From Steinernema hermaphroditum (taxonomy: Eukaryota > Nematoda > Chromadorea > Rhabditida > Steinernematidae): 64,000 nt of DNA. Where the stretch lies: contig CM059623.1 of NCBI GenBank assembly GCA_030435675.1, positions 6,970,012-7,034,011 of the forward strand, in the 5' to 3' direction. Shown one piece after another: positions 23,390 to 33,336 of the stretch. Below the pieces are notes generated by a model. That model ran no database searches. It saw only the letters and a list, made by a program, of their open reading frames with translations, and was not told where the DNA came from. A program made the translations under genes and the position numbers. Each line of letters starts with the position of its first letter. Position 1 is the stretch's first letter.

Positions 23390-23745
23390 TCGTTGTTCAA
23401 CGTGCGCTGTGTCTCGCTTCCCCACACCTGGAACGATCGAGCGTCAGTTTCACAGAACCTAGGGGAAAACGAGCTTCGCCTGCCATTGCTACACCGAGAG
23501 TTCGTTTCTTATCGCGGCCTCCGGACTTCAGAGGTTCTCCACGTTCATTGGCGGTCGGTCCAGATCTCTTTTTTTCATCCTGTTTGCCCATCCTTTGTGG
23601 CATGGTTGTTTTTTTGGAGCCCAAGGTACAGTTTTAACCATACACCTTCAGTTCCGCCGTGCTGTCATGAGTCAGGACTCCTAGGGCTTTCGAAGAGCTT
23701 GTTCAACGTGCGCTGTGTCTCGCTTCCCCACACCTGGAAACTGGG
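23390..23745. repeat. Direct repeat of about 38 bp, 305 bp apart
   Basis: A stretch starting ttcaacgtgcgctgtgtctc and ending ccccacacctgga occurs at about 23396-23433 and again at about 23702-23739, without mismatch that I can see. The intervening DNA is unrelated to it. It might be a duplication border or the end of a retroelement. No gene is recognised. Confidence 0.6.
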
Positions 23746-23999
23746 GGTACGCTGTGAAAAAGGACTTCCGTCTCTTCTGGACGCTCGTCACCTACCCTCC
23801 GGTCTTCGACCAGTTTCTGGGAGGATCGGAAGGCAATTTCCCGTGCTATCGCCTTCAGGCCGAAGCGTCCCCACTTTCATCTCCTCAGGCGGCATCTCCA
23901 GATGCTCCTTTGTTTAGGGTTCGAATCTCCGCGGAAGAGCTGTTTCTCTTTGTTCTCTGTTACAAATGCATATTTTTCTTGTGTTTTATTCGTAAACGT

Positions 24000-24278
24000 A
24001 AAGTTATTTCGCATTTACAACAGGCCGTTTTTTTCAAAAAAAAAAAAGACGATTTCAGCAGTAAATTGCCGATTTCTCTGCGAATAATGCATTATATCAA
24101 AATACATCCGATGAATTCGTGGGCCTTTGTCTCCAGAACATTGTGCGCACCGAACGGCTACGAGGCACGTAAGATTGAGAAAGTTATTTCGCTTGTAAGC
24201 TAGGTGATTTTGAGCTAACATGGAAGTGTTAGAAAGTCAGAACTTCGACCGTTTTTCGAACGGTTTTGTATTTCACTA
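24000..24278. repeat. Dispersed repeat family A, copy 2 (left part)
   Basis: This matches 19158-19433. It is cut at 24278-24280 by a nest of palindromic elements. The continuing part of the family resumes at about 26074 (ggtaagatcggtgtcc...), so the nest was inserted into this copy. Confidence 0.75.
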
Positions 24279-24280
24279 AA

Positions 24281-25217
24281 GGCGCATTTATACTCTGCGC
24301 GACACAAAACGCTCTTTTTGGTGTCGCTTAGCTTGTCTACGTGTGACCATTTAAGCAAAACCGAATAAAACTGCACAGTCATGATGCCTTCGGACCGGGC
24401 TATCAAACCATTATCCGAAAAAAATCTTAGGTTAACTTTAAGTAGGTTAAGTTACCTGTCGCTTAGCTTCAACTTGACTGTCGTGCAGCTGTGTCGCGTA
24501 GCTGCGCGACAGTCAACTTGAAGCTAAGCGACAGTTATCTTAACCTACATGGCATGTTCCAAAAAATTTTTTCTGATAATGGTTTGATAGCCCGATCCAA
24601 AAGCATCATGACTGTGCAGTTTTATTCGGGTTTGCTTAAATAGTCACACGTAGACAAACTAACAAGGGAACCGCCCGAAGTGTGACACTCCGATTTCGCT
24701 GAAAATTTGTGGGCGTATAGCGCAGCCCGGGACTAACAAAACGCACATAGTTTGATCGGTGCGAAATTACACCAAGGTACCTAAAAGAGGTCTTTAATTG
24801 TAAGGTATCCTGGTGCGATGTCCCTGAAGCCTCAAAATATACTGTATTATTGTCAGTGTTTGTCGTTTTTTTTGACCGGTTTTCGTGCTACAAGAATATG
24901 GCTGTTAATTTACAATGTTAATTTTCGTTCCAAATGCCGAAAACCTTAGAAAATCGGCGAAAAAACGAAAAACACTGATAATAACACCGTATATTTTGAG
25001 GCTTCAGGGACATCGCACTAGGATACCTTATAATTAAAGACCTCTTTTAGGTACCTTGGTTTAATTTCGCACCGATCAAACTATGTGCGTTTTGTTAGTC
25101 CCGGGCTGCGCTATACGCCCACAAATTTTCAGCGAAATCGGAGTGTCACACTTCGGGCGGTTCCCTTGTAAGCGACACCAAAAAGGGCGTTTTGTGTCGC
25201 GCAGAGTATAAATGGGC
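24281..25217. mobile_element. Palindromic element 1 (e1), with TAA target
   Basis: This is a long foldback element. The left end (gcgcatttatactctgcgcg) and the right end (reverse complement, at about 25190-25217) are inverted repeats, and the arms extend over more than 150 bases with a central hairpin around 24490-24520 (gtcgcgtagctgcgcgac). It carries no transposase. Flanking bases fit a TAA duplication. The right arm is interrupted by another element at 24663-25168. Confidence 0.75.
24663..25168. mobile_element. 506-bp MITE, PIF/Harbinger-like, nested in e1
   Basis: It begins CAAGGGAACCGCCCGAAGTG and ends with the inverse. It is flanked by TAA at 24660-24662 and 25169-25171. Removing it and one TAA restores the right arm of e1 with only one mismatch to the inverse of the left arm. 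A 3-bp TWA duplication is typical of PIF/Harbinger. The arms are inverted over nearly their whole length (core near 24870-24960). Confidence 0.85.
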
Positions 25218-25218
25218 T

Positions 25219-26074
25219 TTAAAGGGACAGTGTCATCGTGAAAAATTTTCTCAAATCTTTTTGAGAGTTCCACAACCCCTACCCAGTTTTTGACGGCGAA
25301 CACGATGGTGAAATCCGTTTCGCTGTAGGCCTGCAGGTTTTCGAGCTATATTTCGAGCAATCCTTCTACCGGAGGCTGGCATTTACTGGATTTTGCTTGG
25401 TCTTGGCACGAAATCCCTGATAAATTCGATTTGTCTACTGTATCCATTTCTTGTAACATAGGCGTCTCGAACACATTACACTCTAGTGTGCGATTGGTAC
25501 AGTGGTAGTGTGTTGCACTAGGAGACATCATGCCAAAGATCGGTTCCCCGCTGTGCCTCAACTTTTTCTTCGACGTTTTAGGGCGGTTATGAATTTCTAC
25601 AAGATTCAGACACGCCTATGAGGGCAAAAAACAAGATGTGCAAAGTTGAAAGTAGAACCGAAGTAATAGCTGGGTATTCCACGGACAAAATTGCAATCTG
25701 GATTTTGAGGACGCTCGTTGAAATTCAGAATGGCCCTAAAACGTCGAAGAAAAAGTTGAGGCACAGCGGGGAACCGAACTTTGGCATGATGTCTCCTAGT
25801 GCAACACACTACCACTGTACCAATCGCACAAGAATGTTACAAGTGTTACAAGAAATGGCTACAGTAGACAAATCGATTTTATTAGGGATTTCGTGCCAAG
25901 ACCAAGCAAAATCCAGTAAATGCCAGCTTCCGGTAGAAGGATTGTAGCTCGAAAACCAACAGGCTTACAGCGAAACGGATTTCACCATCGTGTTCGCCGT
26001 CAAAAACTGGGTAGGGGTTGTGGAAGTCTCAGAAAGATTTGAGAAAATTTTTTCACGATGACACTGTCCCTTTA
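25219..26074. mobile_element. Palindromic element 2 (e2), TTAA target
   Basis: The ends are AGGGACAGTGTCATCGTG and its inverse (ending cactgtccct at about 26071). The flanks are TTAA on both sides, as in piggyBac-type insertions. The arms of about 240 bases include cactgtccctttaa-type ends and gacggcgaacacgatggtg. Further in, mirrored stretches at about 25490-25560 and 25745-25830 contain a tRNA-like pattern (ttggtacagtggtagtgtg). It has no transposase. Confidence 0.75.
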
Positions 26075-26614
26075 ATGGAATGCGGTAAGATCGGTGTCCG
26101 AACGTGCGACATTTACTGTACCAATTCGTGGTCCTGGCACGACTGCCCTGCGCTGGTGTACCAAATCAGTATGAACGTACGATTAGTACCAATGTACCAA
26201 TTCGTGGTCCTGGCACGATCACCCTGCACCAAATCAGGTGTACCAAATGTACCAAATCGTTCAACAAACCAGGCGATACCCCAGGCAATACCGTCTGACA
26301 CACCGTGTCAATATATTCCCAACGGAACGTGCGAAGTTTCACAGTTGGCACCGTGCCAACTTTCAAATAGGAAAGGACGCATCGCTGCGGGACCGCACCG
26401 CGTCTTGAACATGTCGCGTGACCGCATCGACGCGTTGGCGCGCCGCGAATACATCGCGATCGATTCAAACTTGGCGCTTTCGTTTTGAATTTTTTTGAAT
26501 TTTTGAATTCTGGAAGATCATTTAACCTCGTACTCGACGCCGAGAGGTTCCGGGGGTTCTCGAGGAGCGTTTCCGCGCGTCCGAGATGGCCACGAAGGAA
26601 TTATTACTTACAGG

Positions 26615-29267
26615 ATGTTGCGCGCAGCTGTCGGCGCGGCGATGAACCAGAGCAGTTTGAAAGGAACGGAGGGCGAGCATAACTCCCACATCGCTGGAAG
26701 CAGCGACACAAAAAACGGGCGAAGTGCAGCTGTATCTGCTCCGCCGAACGATTCCCCCTACCGTCTCCGAGGGAACTCTAAGGTCCCGTCGAGGTATCGC
26801 GACTACTTGCCCAGCGATGACATCGTACCGCGAAGCAGCAACAGTCGTGTACCGGTTGCAGATGCTGAACAGGATGAGGAATCGGACAATAGCACGAGTC
26901 GCAATAAACGGTACTTCTGAGTATCTTGTAACTAGATTTGTCATCGGGTCGAACCCGAAAATCCGCATTTTTGGCAGTACGGACCAATTTTGAACTGCGA
27001 TCGAGAAACTTCCAAGTGCGCTGGCCTCGCTCCAACATCGCAACCCAGCACAATCAAAAAACTTGGCCGAACAACGAAAAAGTCCATTCAACAATTTTCG
27101 GGTTCAGATTTTCGGGTTCGGCTTCAGGTTTTCCGGGTTTCACCCGTAATTGGACCTTGTTTTGCTGGGCAGTCAAATTTTTTTTGATTGTGCTGGGCTG
27201 CGACGTTGGGGCGAAACCAGCGCACTTGGAAGTTTCTCGATTGGACTTCAAAATTGGCCCGTACTGCAAAAAATGTGGATTTTTGGGTTCGACCCGATGA
27301 CAACTCTATTTGTAACTCGTGGTTATTTATGAAAGTTACAGAGGGAAAGGACGAAGTTCTCCTGTTAAACGTGTCTCCATTGGCCCTGGCGGCTACTCTT
27401 CGGAGAGGTCGGCTTCGGAAACCATTTTCGACGAAGATGATGACGTAGCAAAAGCGAAAATGGTCGGCAGGAAAGTGGACAACGATTCCCAGCCTATTGT
27501 TATTGCCGAAGATCCAGGGGACAGCTCGGCTACGGTAGCAACTCTTTTTCGATGCCAGGGCAGTGATTTTTTTTTCAGAGTAGCCATACGAACCCGGATC
27601 GGTTTAACCAACCAATTCGGAATCTTACAAACGAAGAACTCATGAGAGGCACTCACTTGCCGGCCAGAAGAATTTCCAGAATTTCCGGGAATAAGGCGGT
27701 TGCTGGGGGAAATCACGCAGAACTGACCGATTCGCTGAAGAATAATTTACGACGCCTAAAGAACGTGCTGAAGCTACCGAAGGCCAGAAGATGGGTGTAC
27801 TGTGAATACTTCTATTCGGGAGTGGATCAGCAAATCTTCCTCGGAGACAATGAGTTCTGTCAACTTCTTAGGGAATCTTTCCCTAATCTACGATGCCGCA
27901 CAATGAATCGTCAAGGTAATATTTTGCATACAGGATTGTTATCTTCTCTATCAACTTTAGAATGGAGGACAATTCGCCGCTTAATTGGAAAACCGCGAAG
28001 GTGCTCACAGGCATTTTTGAACGAGGAGCGTCAAGTGTTAGAAGCCAAACGGTAGCCGTTTCACGTCACTATCTTATATAACTGCTTCGCTTGTAGGGAA
28101 AAGATCCGTCAAATCTATGATGGCACTTGTTACCAAATCGCGGACTACAACGATCTTCCTCAGCGGCTTCCCCGACCCCTCGCAGTCGGAATGAAAGTCT
28201 ATGCCAGAGTTAGGCACCCGAAGGACGGAATCTACGCTGGTACTATCGATGCAGTCCTTCCAGATTCTTACCGTATCGTCTTCGAAAAAGAGGAAATGAT
28301 TCCTCCTATGAACATCAGAGTAAGACGAACACTTATGGGATTGTAAGTCACAGTGCACCTTAGGACTCAGAAGTGATGGCCGAGCAGAGATTGGAGTTGG
28401 TGTCGATGACTTACTTCCTTGAAATGAACCGCGCATCTATGCCTCATAGCGCAAAACAGCAGTTGGCGATGAGCTCTCCGTACGCCAGTCATCCTAGAAG
28501 CATCGAAAGCCGCAATATCCCTTCTTCTTCACAGTACAGTTCGTCGTCTTCATTCCCGAGTCCCACGAAGCGATACAACTCCAGTCAGTCAGCCGCCTAG
28601 TTTTAGAGTTTTCATCTTATTGTTTAGGTCGTGATGAGAAAGTTGGAAATTTCCCTGTTAGAATGTTGGTTATTCTGGTCAAACTCGCGAAACTGATAGA
28701 AACCAAGCGACAGTACCTTCAGCAGGTTACCGCTATGAACGACGAAGCACAGAGAATGAATTTGGTCACGACATCTTATCCAGAGCCGTTCAAGGAGAAG
28801 TACGCTCGTCTTGTGGTGGACATCGAACTGCTCAATAAGATGCTGAAATCGTATCTCACCGGAATAAACGAGTACAATGCGGCGCTACTTCCCCACCTCA
28901 GCGAAAACAGTGCAACGACACGACCAGAAGCGCTCAGGAAACTGTGCAACACGCACGCTACCCAAATCGTCAAGCACTGCAACAATGGACTCAATGTCCA
29001 GGACAGGCACTGCTTGCAGTTGATCACTTCCCTGACTGCGCTACTCCTACAGGTACTTTTGTTATCGGCGCTTTCACTGATCCAATGTTTCAGGTTCGAT
29101 CTCTTGGACAGCAGAAGTGTACCCCATATGATCTGAACTCCCTGAGCGAGTCTATAAACGATATACGTGCGCAGATTTTCCCAAAGAATGCTGGTCATTT
29201 CCAGGATACAGTCGAAATTCACATGAAGCAGATCTACTCCATGATGCTTTCCAGTAGTGCTCGGTGA
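26615..29267 (+). CDS. lin-9: LIN-9, MuvB/DREAM complex subunit
   Basis: LIN-9 is a core subunit of the MuvB/DREAM complex, which represses or activates cell-cycle genes. The start at 26615 follows an acceptor (attacttacag). Exon 1 (26615-26910) is low complexity, and exon 2 starts at 27342. The DIRP domain is clear: RRWVYCEYFYSGVDQQIF, LGDNEFCQLLRESFPN and EWRTIRRLIGKPRRCSQAF. Next comes the Tudor-like part (VGMKVYARVRHPKDGIYAGT, PDSYRIVFEKEEMIPP). The C-terminal helical region (LAKLIETKRQYLQQV, MLKSYLTGINEYNAALLPHL) ends QIYSMMLSSSAR at 29267. About eight introns. Intron 1 (431 nt) hosts a foldback element. Confidence 0.93.
26941..27300. mobile_element. 360-bp foldback MITE inside lin-9 intron 1
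   Basis: The ends are TCATCGGGTCGAACCC and its exact inverse, with arms of about 125 bases (including gagaaacttccaagtgcgctgg and its mirror) around a short core rich in cgggtt. It lies wholly inside the intron between 26910 and 27342, so the coding sequence is untouched. No clear target duplication is seen. Confidence 0.8.
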
Positions 29268-29747
29268 TCGATTCGTATCTGTAATTCATTTACGCGCTTT
29301 CACTTGTAATTTTCCTCCTCCTTAGTCGCTCTGGGTGCTGCTTCTGACTTTAGCGTGGTCAGCGTATTCCTAATAAATATATTTCACCGAGTGTGTATTT
29401 TTGCGCGTGGACGGTGGTAGTCGCTCTACACTCGGGTTGTGGGGATTTCTGGCTGTGCGCTCAATTCAGGTCGATTCGATATACAGTCAGATTAAAAAAT
29501 CTCTCGGTAAAACGGCGAGTGCCACCGCCACACCTTTCGCGGCGCTATAAGAATCGTATGTTCGTACAGCGCCGAAATTGGCATCTTTGAGTTTGTGCAT
29601 GAATGGCGCCTTTCTTCGCGCACGAGATGTGATTTTGAAAAAACTCAACATTGTTTTGTAGATCTTTCTCTGGCGGATCGTTTGAACCACCACTGAGCAC
29701 CAGGCGTGGAATTTCCGCGGAGAAGATAGCTTTTTCATCTCCCCGAC

Positions 29748-29963
29748 ATGTCAATCAATAAGGCACAAGGACAAACCCTCGACAAGGTTGGACTGCACCT
29801 AACCAACGCCGTCTTCAGCCACGGACAGCTCTATGTAGCCCTTACCCGAGTGAGAAGGGCACAAGATCTCTATGTCTGTGCGCCAAAAGACCCCGAAACA
29901 GGGGGAAGACCTAAGCTGTTCAACGTAGTCAGCTCAAGAATCTGTGGACCTCCTCAATTCTAA
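29748..29963 (+). pseudogene. Helitron-type (PIF1-like) helicase, C-terminal remnant
   Basis: The 71-residue frame contains [17 protein letters not shown] and [15 protein letters not shown], the last conserved helicase motifs (V and VI) of PIF1-like helicases as found at the C-terminus of Helitron Rep/helicase proteins. Everything upstream of these motifs is missing: the frame starts at the edge of an inverted-repeat arm. It is therefore a fragment without function of its own. Confidence 0.8.
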
Positions 29964-30165
29964 ATTTAATTGTACCGTACCCATGACAATAAAGACTGTC
30001 CCTGTGAATCGACCCCACGTGTACTGTAGCATTACTTTAACTTCCATATAAGCGACATTCAAGGTTTCAGCTCAAATCCAAAAAGCTCGATTTTACGCGA
30101 ACCCAAAACTTTTCGCCTTTTAACACATCGCGACCGATGTTAACCTGTCGCGCAGCCCAGGCTAG

Positions 30166-32257
30166 TTGTGAAATTATATTGTGGGGTGTTTTGAATTTTT
30201 GTACGGTTTGGAGGGGGCGTTTAGGTGGGGTGGAGTGGTTTTTTTTGAGTGAAATTTAGTGTGTATGTTCTTTAGGGAGGCATTTAAATTTTAGTGAAAA
30301 ATTTTTTTGGATATGTTGATTGGAGTTGAAGATACGGTAGGTTTTAGGCAAATTTGAAAAAAAATCGAAAAAAAAAAAAAATTTTTTCTGTAGGAAAAAA
30401 TCTTGCGGGTGTGGTTTATGGTGCATTTTGTAAAGCGTGAAAATGCGCATAAAGTCTATTGAACTGAATTTTGAGAAAAAATGTAGAAAAAAAGAAAAAA
30501 AATATTTTCGAAAAAAAACGTGCTCCGTTCAAAACCCTAAGGATCTGTGGATTCGCGTTTGTTCTGCGCGAGCTTGGTATCAAACGAAAGCCCGTTAAAT
30601 TCCGCACACTTTGTCGTTGGGGATTTTGGAAATTCGAATTCCTCGCAGAGAACTCAACGAATTAAGTTTTGGTGCGGTTTTGGTTCGGTGGATGGTTCGG
30701 TGGATTGTGAAAGCGATGCCACGGCTGATGGTTGGTCTCGCCACGATTCGCCTGTGCCGCAGGGGCGTTTTGCGTGCGAACGAGCGAGCGAAGCGAGCGC
30801 TGACCTGTTGCGCAGTTGCTTTTCACTTTTTTTCAACTAACCTCACTTTTCCACAACTTTCACCCAGTTAACCTGTCGCGCAGCCCCCACCCAGGCTAGT
30901 TGTGAAATTTTATGGTGGGGTGATTTGAATTTTTGTCCGTTTTTGGGGGGCGTTTTAGGTGGTGTGGAGTGGTTCTTTTTGAGTGAAATTTTGCATGCAT
31001 AATCCTTAGGGAGGCATTTAAATTTTAGTGAAAAAATTTTTTGGATATGTTGATTGGAGTTGAAGATACGGTAGGATTTTGTCAAATTTGAAAAAAAATC
31101 GATTTTTCTGTAGGAAAAAATCTTGCGGGTGTGGTTTTTGGTGCATATTGTGGAGCATGAAAATGCGCATGATTTCTATTGAACAGAATTTTGAGAAAAA
31201 ATTTAGAAAAAAAGAAAAAAAATATTTTCACAAAAAAATGACCTTCAATAAAAAGCCTAAGGATCTGTTGATTCGCGTTTGTTCGAGGCGAGCTTGGTAT
31301 CAAAAGAAAGCCCGTTAAATTCCGCACAAAGTTACCGTTCTCGATTTTTGATTTTCGAGTTCGTTTTCGAGAAATCAACGAAAGAAGTTTTGGTGCGGTT
31401 TTGGTTCGGTGGATGGTGGTTGATTGCGAAACCGATGCCACGGGGGTATTGGGTCTCGCCACGATTCGCCTGTGTCGCAGTGGCTTTTCACTTTTTTCAA
31501 CTAACCTCACTTTTCCACAACTTTCACCCAGTTAACCTGTCGCGCAGCCCCCACCCAGGCTAGTCCCCCCTATATATGTGTGTGTTGGGAAGTTTTTGTG
31601 AGTTTTGGGGGGGTCCTTTAGGTGGGGTGGTTTGGTGTGTTTGGGGTGAAATTTTGTATGAATAATCCTTAGGGGCGCAATTTTTTTTAGTAAAAAAATT
31701 TTTTCAAAATCGTGCCGGGACCTTAGAATATGGCCCATTTTAGGCAAAATCAATAAAAAATCGAAAAATTTTTTGCAGGAAAAAATCTTGCGGAGTAAGT
31801 TTTTGGTGCGTATTGTAGCGCGTCGAAATCTGCACAAAATCTATCGAACAGATTTTCGAGAAAAAATTTAGAAAAAAAGAAAAAAAAGATTTTCGGAAAA
31901 AAACGTCCTCCGTTCAAAACCCTACTCCTCTCTGGATTTTCGTTTGTTCTGCGTGAGCTTGGTATCAAACGAAAGCTGAATAAATTCCGCAGAGGGTAGT
32001 TGTGGCGGATTTTTGAATTTCGAGTTTATTTTCGAGAAATCAACGAATTAAATTTTGGTGCGATTTTTGGTGAGGAAGTTCGTGGATTGCGAAAGCGATG
32101 CCACGGGTCCCGACGCGATTCGCCTGTGCCGCGGTGGGAGGGGAGCAAGTTGCGGACGAGCGAGCGAGCGAAGCGAGCGTCAACCTGTTGCGCAGTTGCT
32201 TTTCACTTTTCCCCAACTTCGACCGATGTTAACCTGTCGCGCAGCGCACCAGGCTAG
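30166..32257. repeat. Three tandem copies of a 660-735 bp repeat
   Basis: Copies are about 30166-30899, 30900-31563 and 31564-32257. Each ends with taacctgtcgcgcagc, a short spacer and caggctag; one more such end precedes the first copy (30141-30165). Shared internal marks are ggtgtttagg-type G-rich tracts, A/T-rich stretches with many runs of A, and cgagcgagcgaagcgagcg in copies 1 and 3. The CCTG...CAGG stem followed by CTAG recalls Helitron 3' ends. No coding capacity is seen; open frames in it are low complexity. Confidence 0.75.
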
Positions 32258-32571
32258 TGTTTACTCTAGTTTTTTCCCTGCTGTCTTGTCCAAACTGGCA
32301 CAACAGATCGCGCAGCCCGTCCTTGTCATCATAGAATCCATGTGAACCGATATGAAAGCGATTTGAATAAGAACAATGAAAGCGAATAGAAATCGGACAT
32401 TCGCGGTACGGGACCTCAGCGTGTAAGTGCGATGTTCTGAATGCATCGGTCTGATCCGCATCGAATCGCTTTCATGTCGCTCCAAATGCATTCTCTGATG
32501 AGAAGGACGAGCGGCGCAATCTGTTCTGCCAGTTTGGACAAGACAGCAGGGAAAAAAACTAGAGTAAACAC
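32258..32571. mobile_element. 314-bp MITE with about 50-bp terminal inverted repeats
   Basis: It opens gtgtttactctagtttttt and closes with the inverse (agagtaaacac). The arms include ccctgctgtcttgtccaaac. The core has further mirrored bits (gaaagcgatt / aatcgctttc). It abuts the last tandem repeat copy and the right arm of the surrounding inverted-repeat unit. No gene. Confidence 0.75.
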
Positions 32572-33336
32572 ATGTTGGGGAGATGAAAAAGCTATCTTCT
32601 CCGCGGAAATTCCACGCCTGGTGCTCAGTGGTGGTTCAAACGATCCGCCAGAGAAAGATCTACAAAACAATGTTGCAACTTCACAACTTTGTTTCGCGAA
32701 TCAAAGGCATTATGCCTTGCGCGACACCGAAAATAGACAAACAGAGGATGTCTGACAGACGACTTCATCCCTGGCGCGGCGTAGATGTCGAACCGGTCGT
32801 AGACGGCGCACTTCACGGGGCATCTGGGAATCGGCAAATCTTCAGCTACGGCAGCGGAATATCGTTTGCGGCACAGCGGACGCTTCCGAGCTTGCATCTG
32901 ATGGTCCGTGGTCCGGGAGTTGCGTCTTCGCTGGTCCTCAGAGCGTCGGCGTCCTTCGGGATGACATCTCACGCAGCGTCGGGCGTCGGATTCCTGGCGT
33001 CGGGCATCTTGTTGTCAGCGGTGGTGGGACTACGGCTTCCGGGTGTCCCAATTCCCTCTGGAAGCCGGAACAGTCACAACTGCCACAGGGTTTGCTGTCT
33101 GACCAACCCGACGCTCAGAGAGCGACCGGAGGGACCGACCGCTCGCCACCGTGACACGAGTGAGAGTCCAAACAATGTTGAGTTTTTTCAAAATCACATC
33201 TCGTACGCGAAGAAAGACGCCATTCATGCACAAACTCAAAAATGCCATTGTAATTTCGGCACTGCACGAACATACGATTCTTATAACGCCGCGAAAGGCG
33301 TGGCGGGAGCCTCCGAAGAGATTTTTTAATCTGACG

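Larger units (their letters stand above)
29486..33335. mobile_element. 3.85-kb inverted-repeat unit, transposon-derived
   Basis: Inverted arms open with GTCAGATTAAAAAATCTC. The left arm runs 29486-29751. The right arm is split into 32570-32675 and 33172-33335 by about 500 inserted bases flanked by the 9-base direct repeat acaatgttg (32667-32675 and 33172-33180). The interior holds a helicase remnant, a tandem array and a MITE. I read it as a composite of dead elements rather than one active unit. Confidence 0.6.

Noticed and set aside
30250..31970. Phe/Lys-rich ORFs on both strands in the tandem array
   Set aside because: They reflect runs of A and T in the repeat units and are not conserved among the three copies.
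32583..33329. 248-codon ORF as a gene
   Set aside because: It runs through an inverted-repeat arm, an insertion and the arm again, so it is a chance fusion of repeat sequence.
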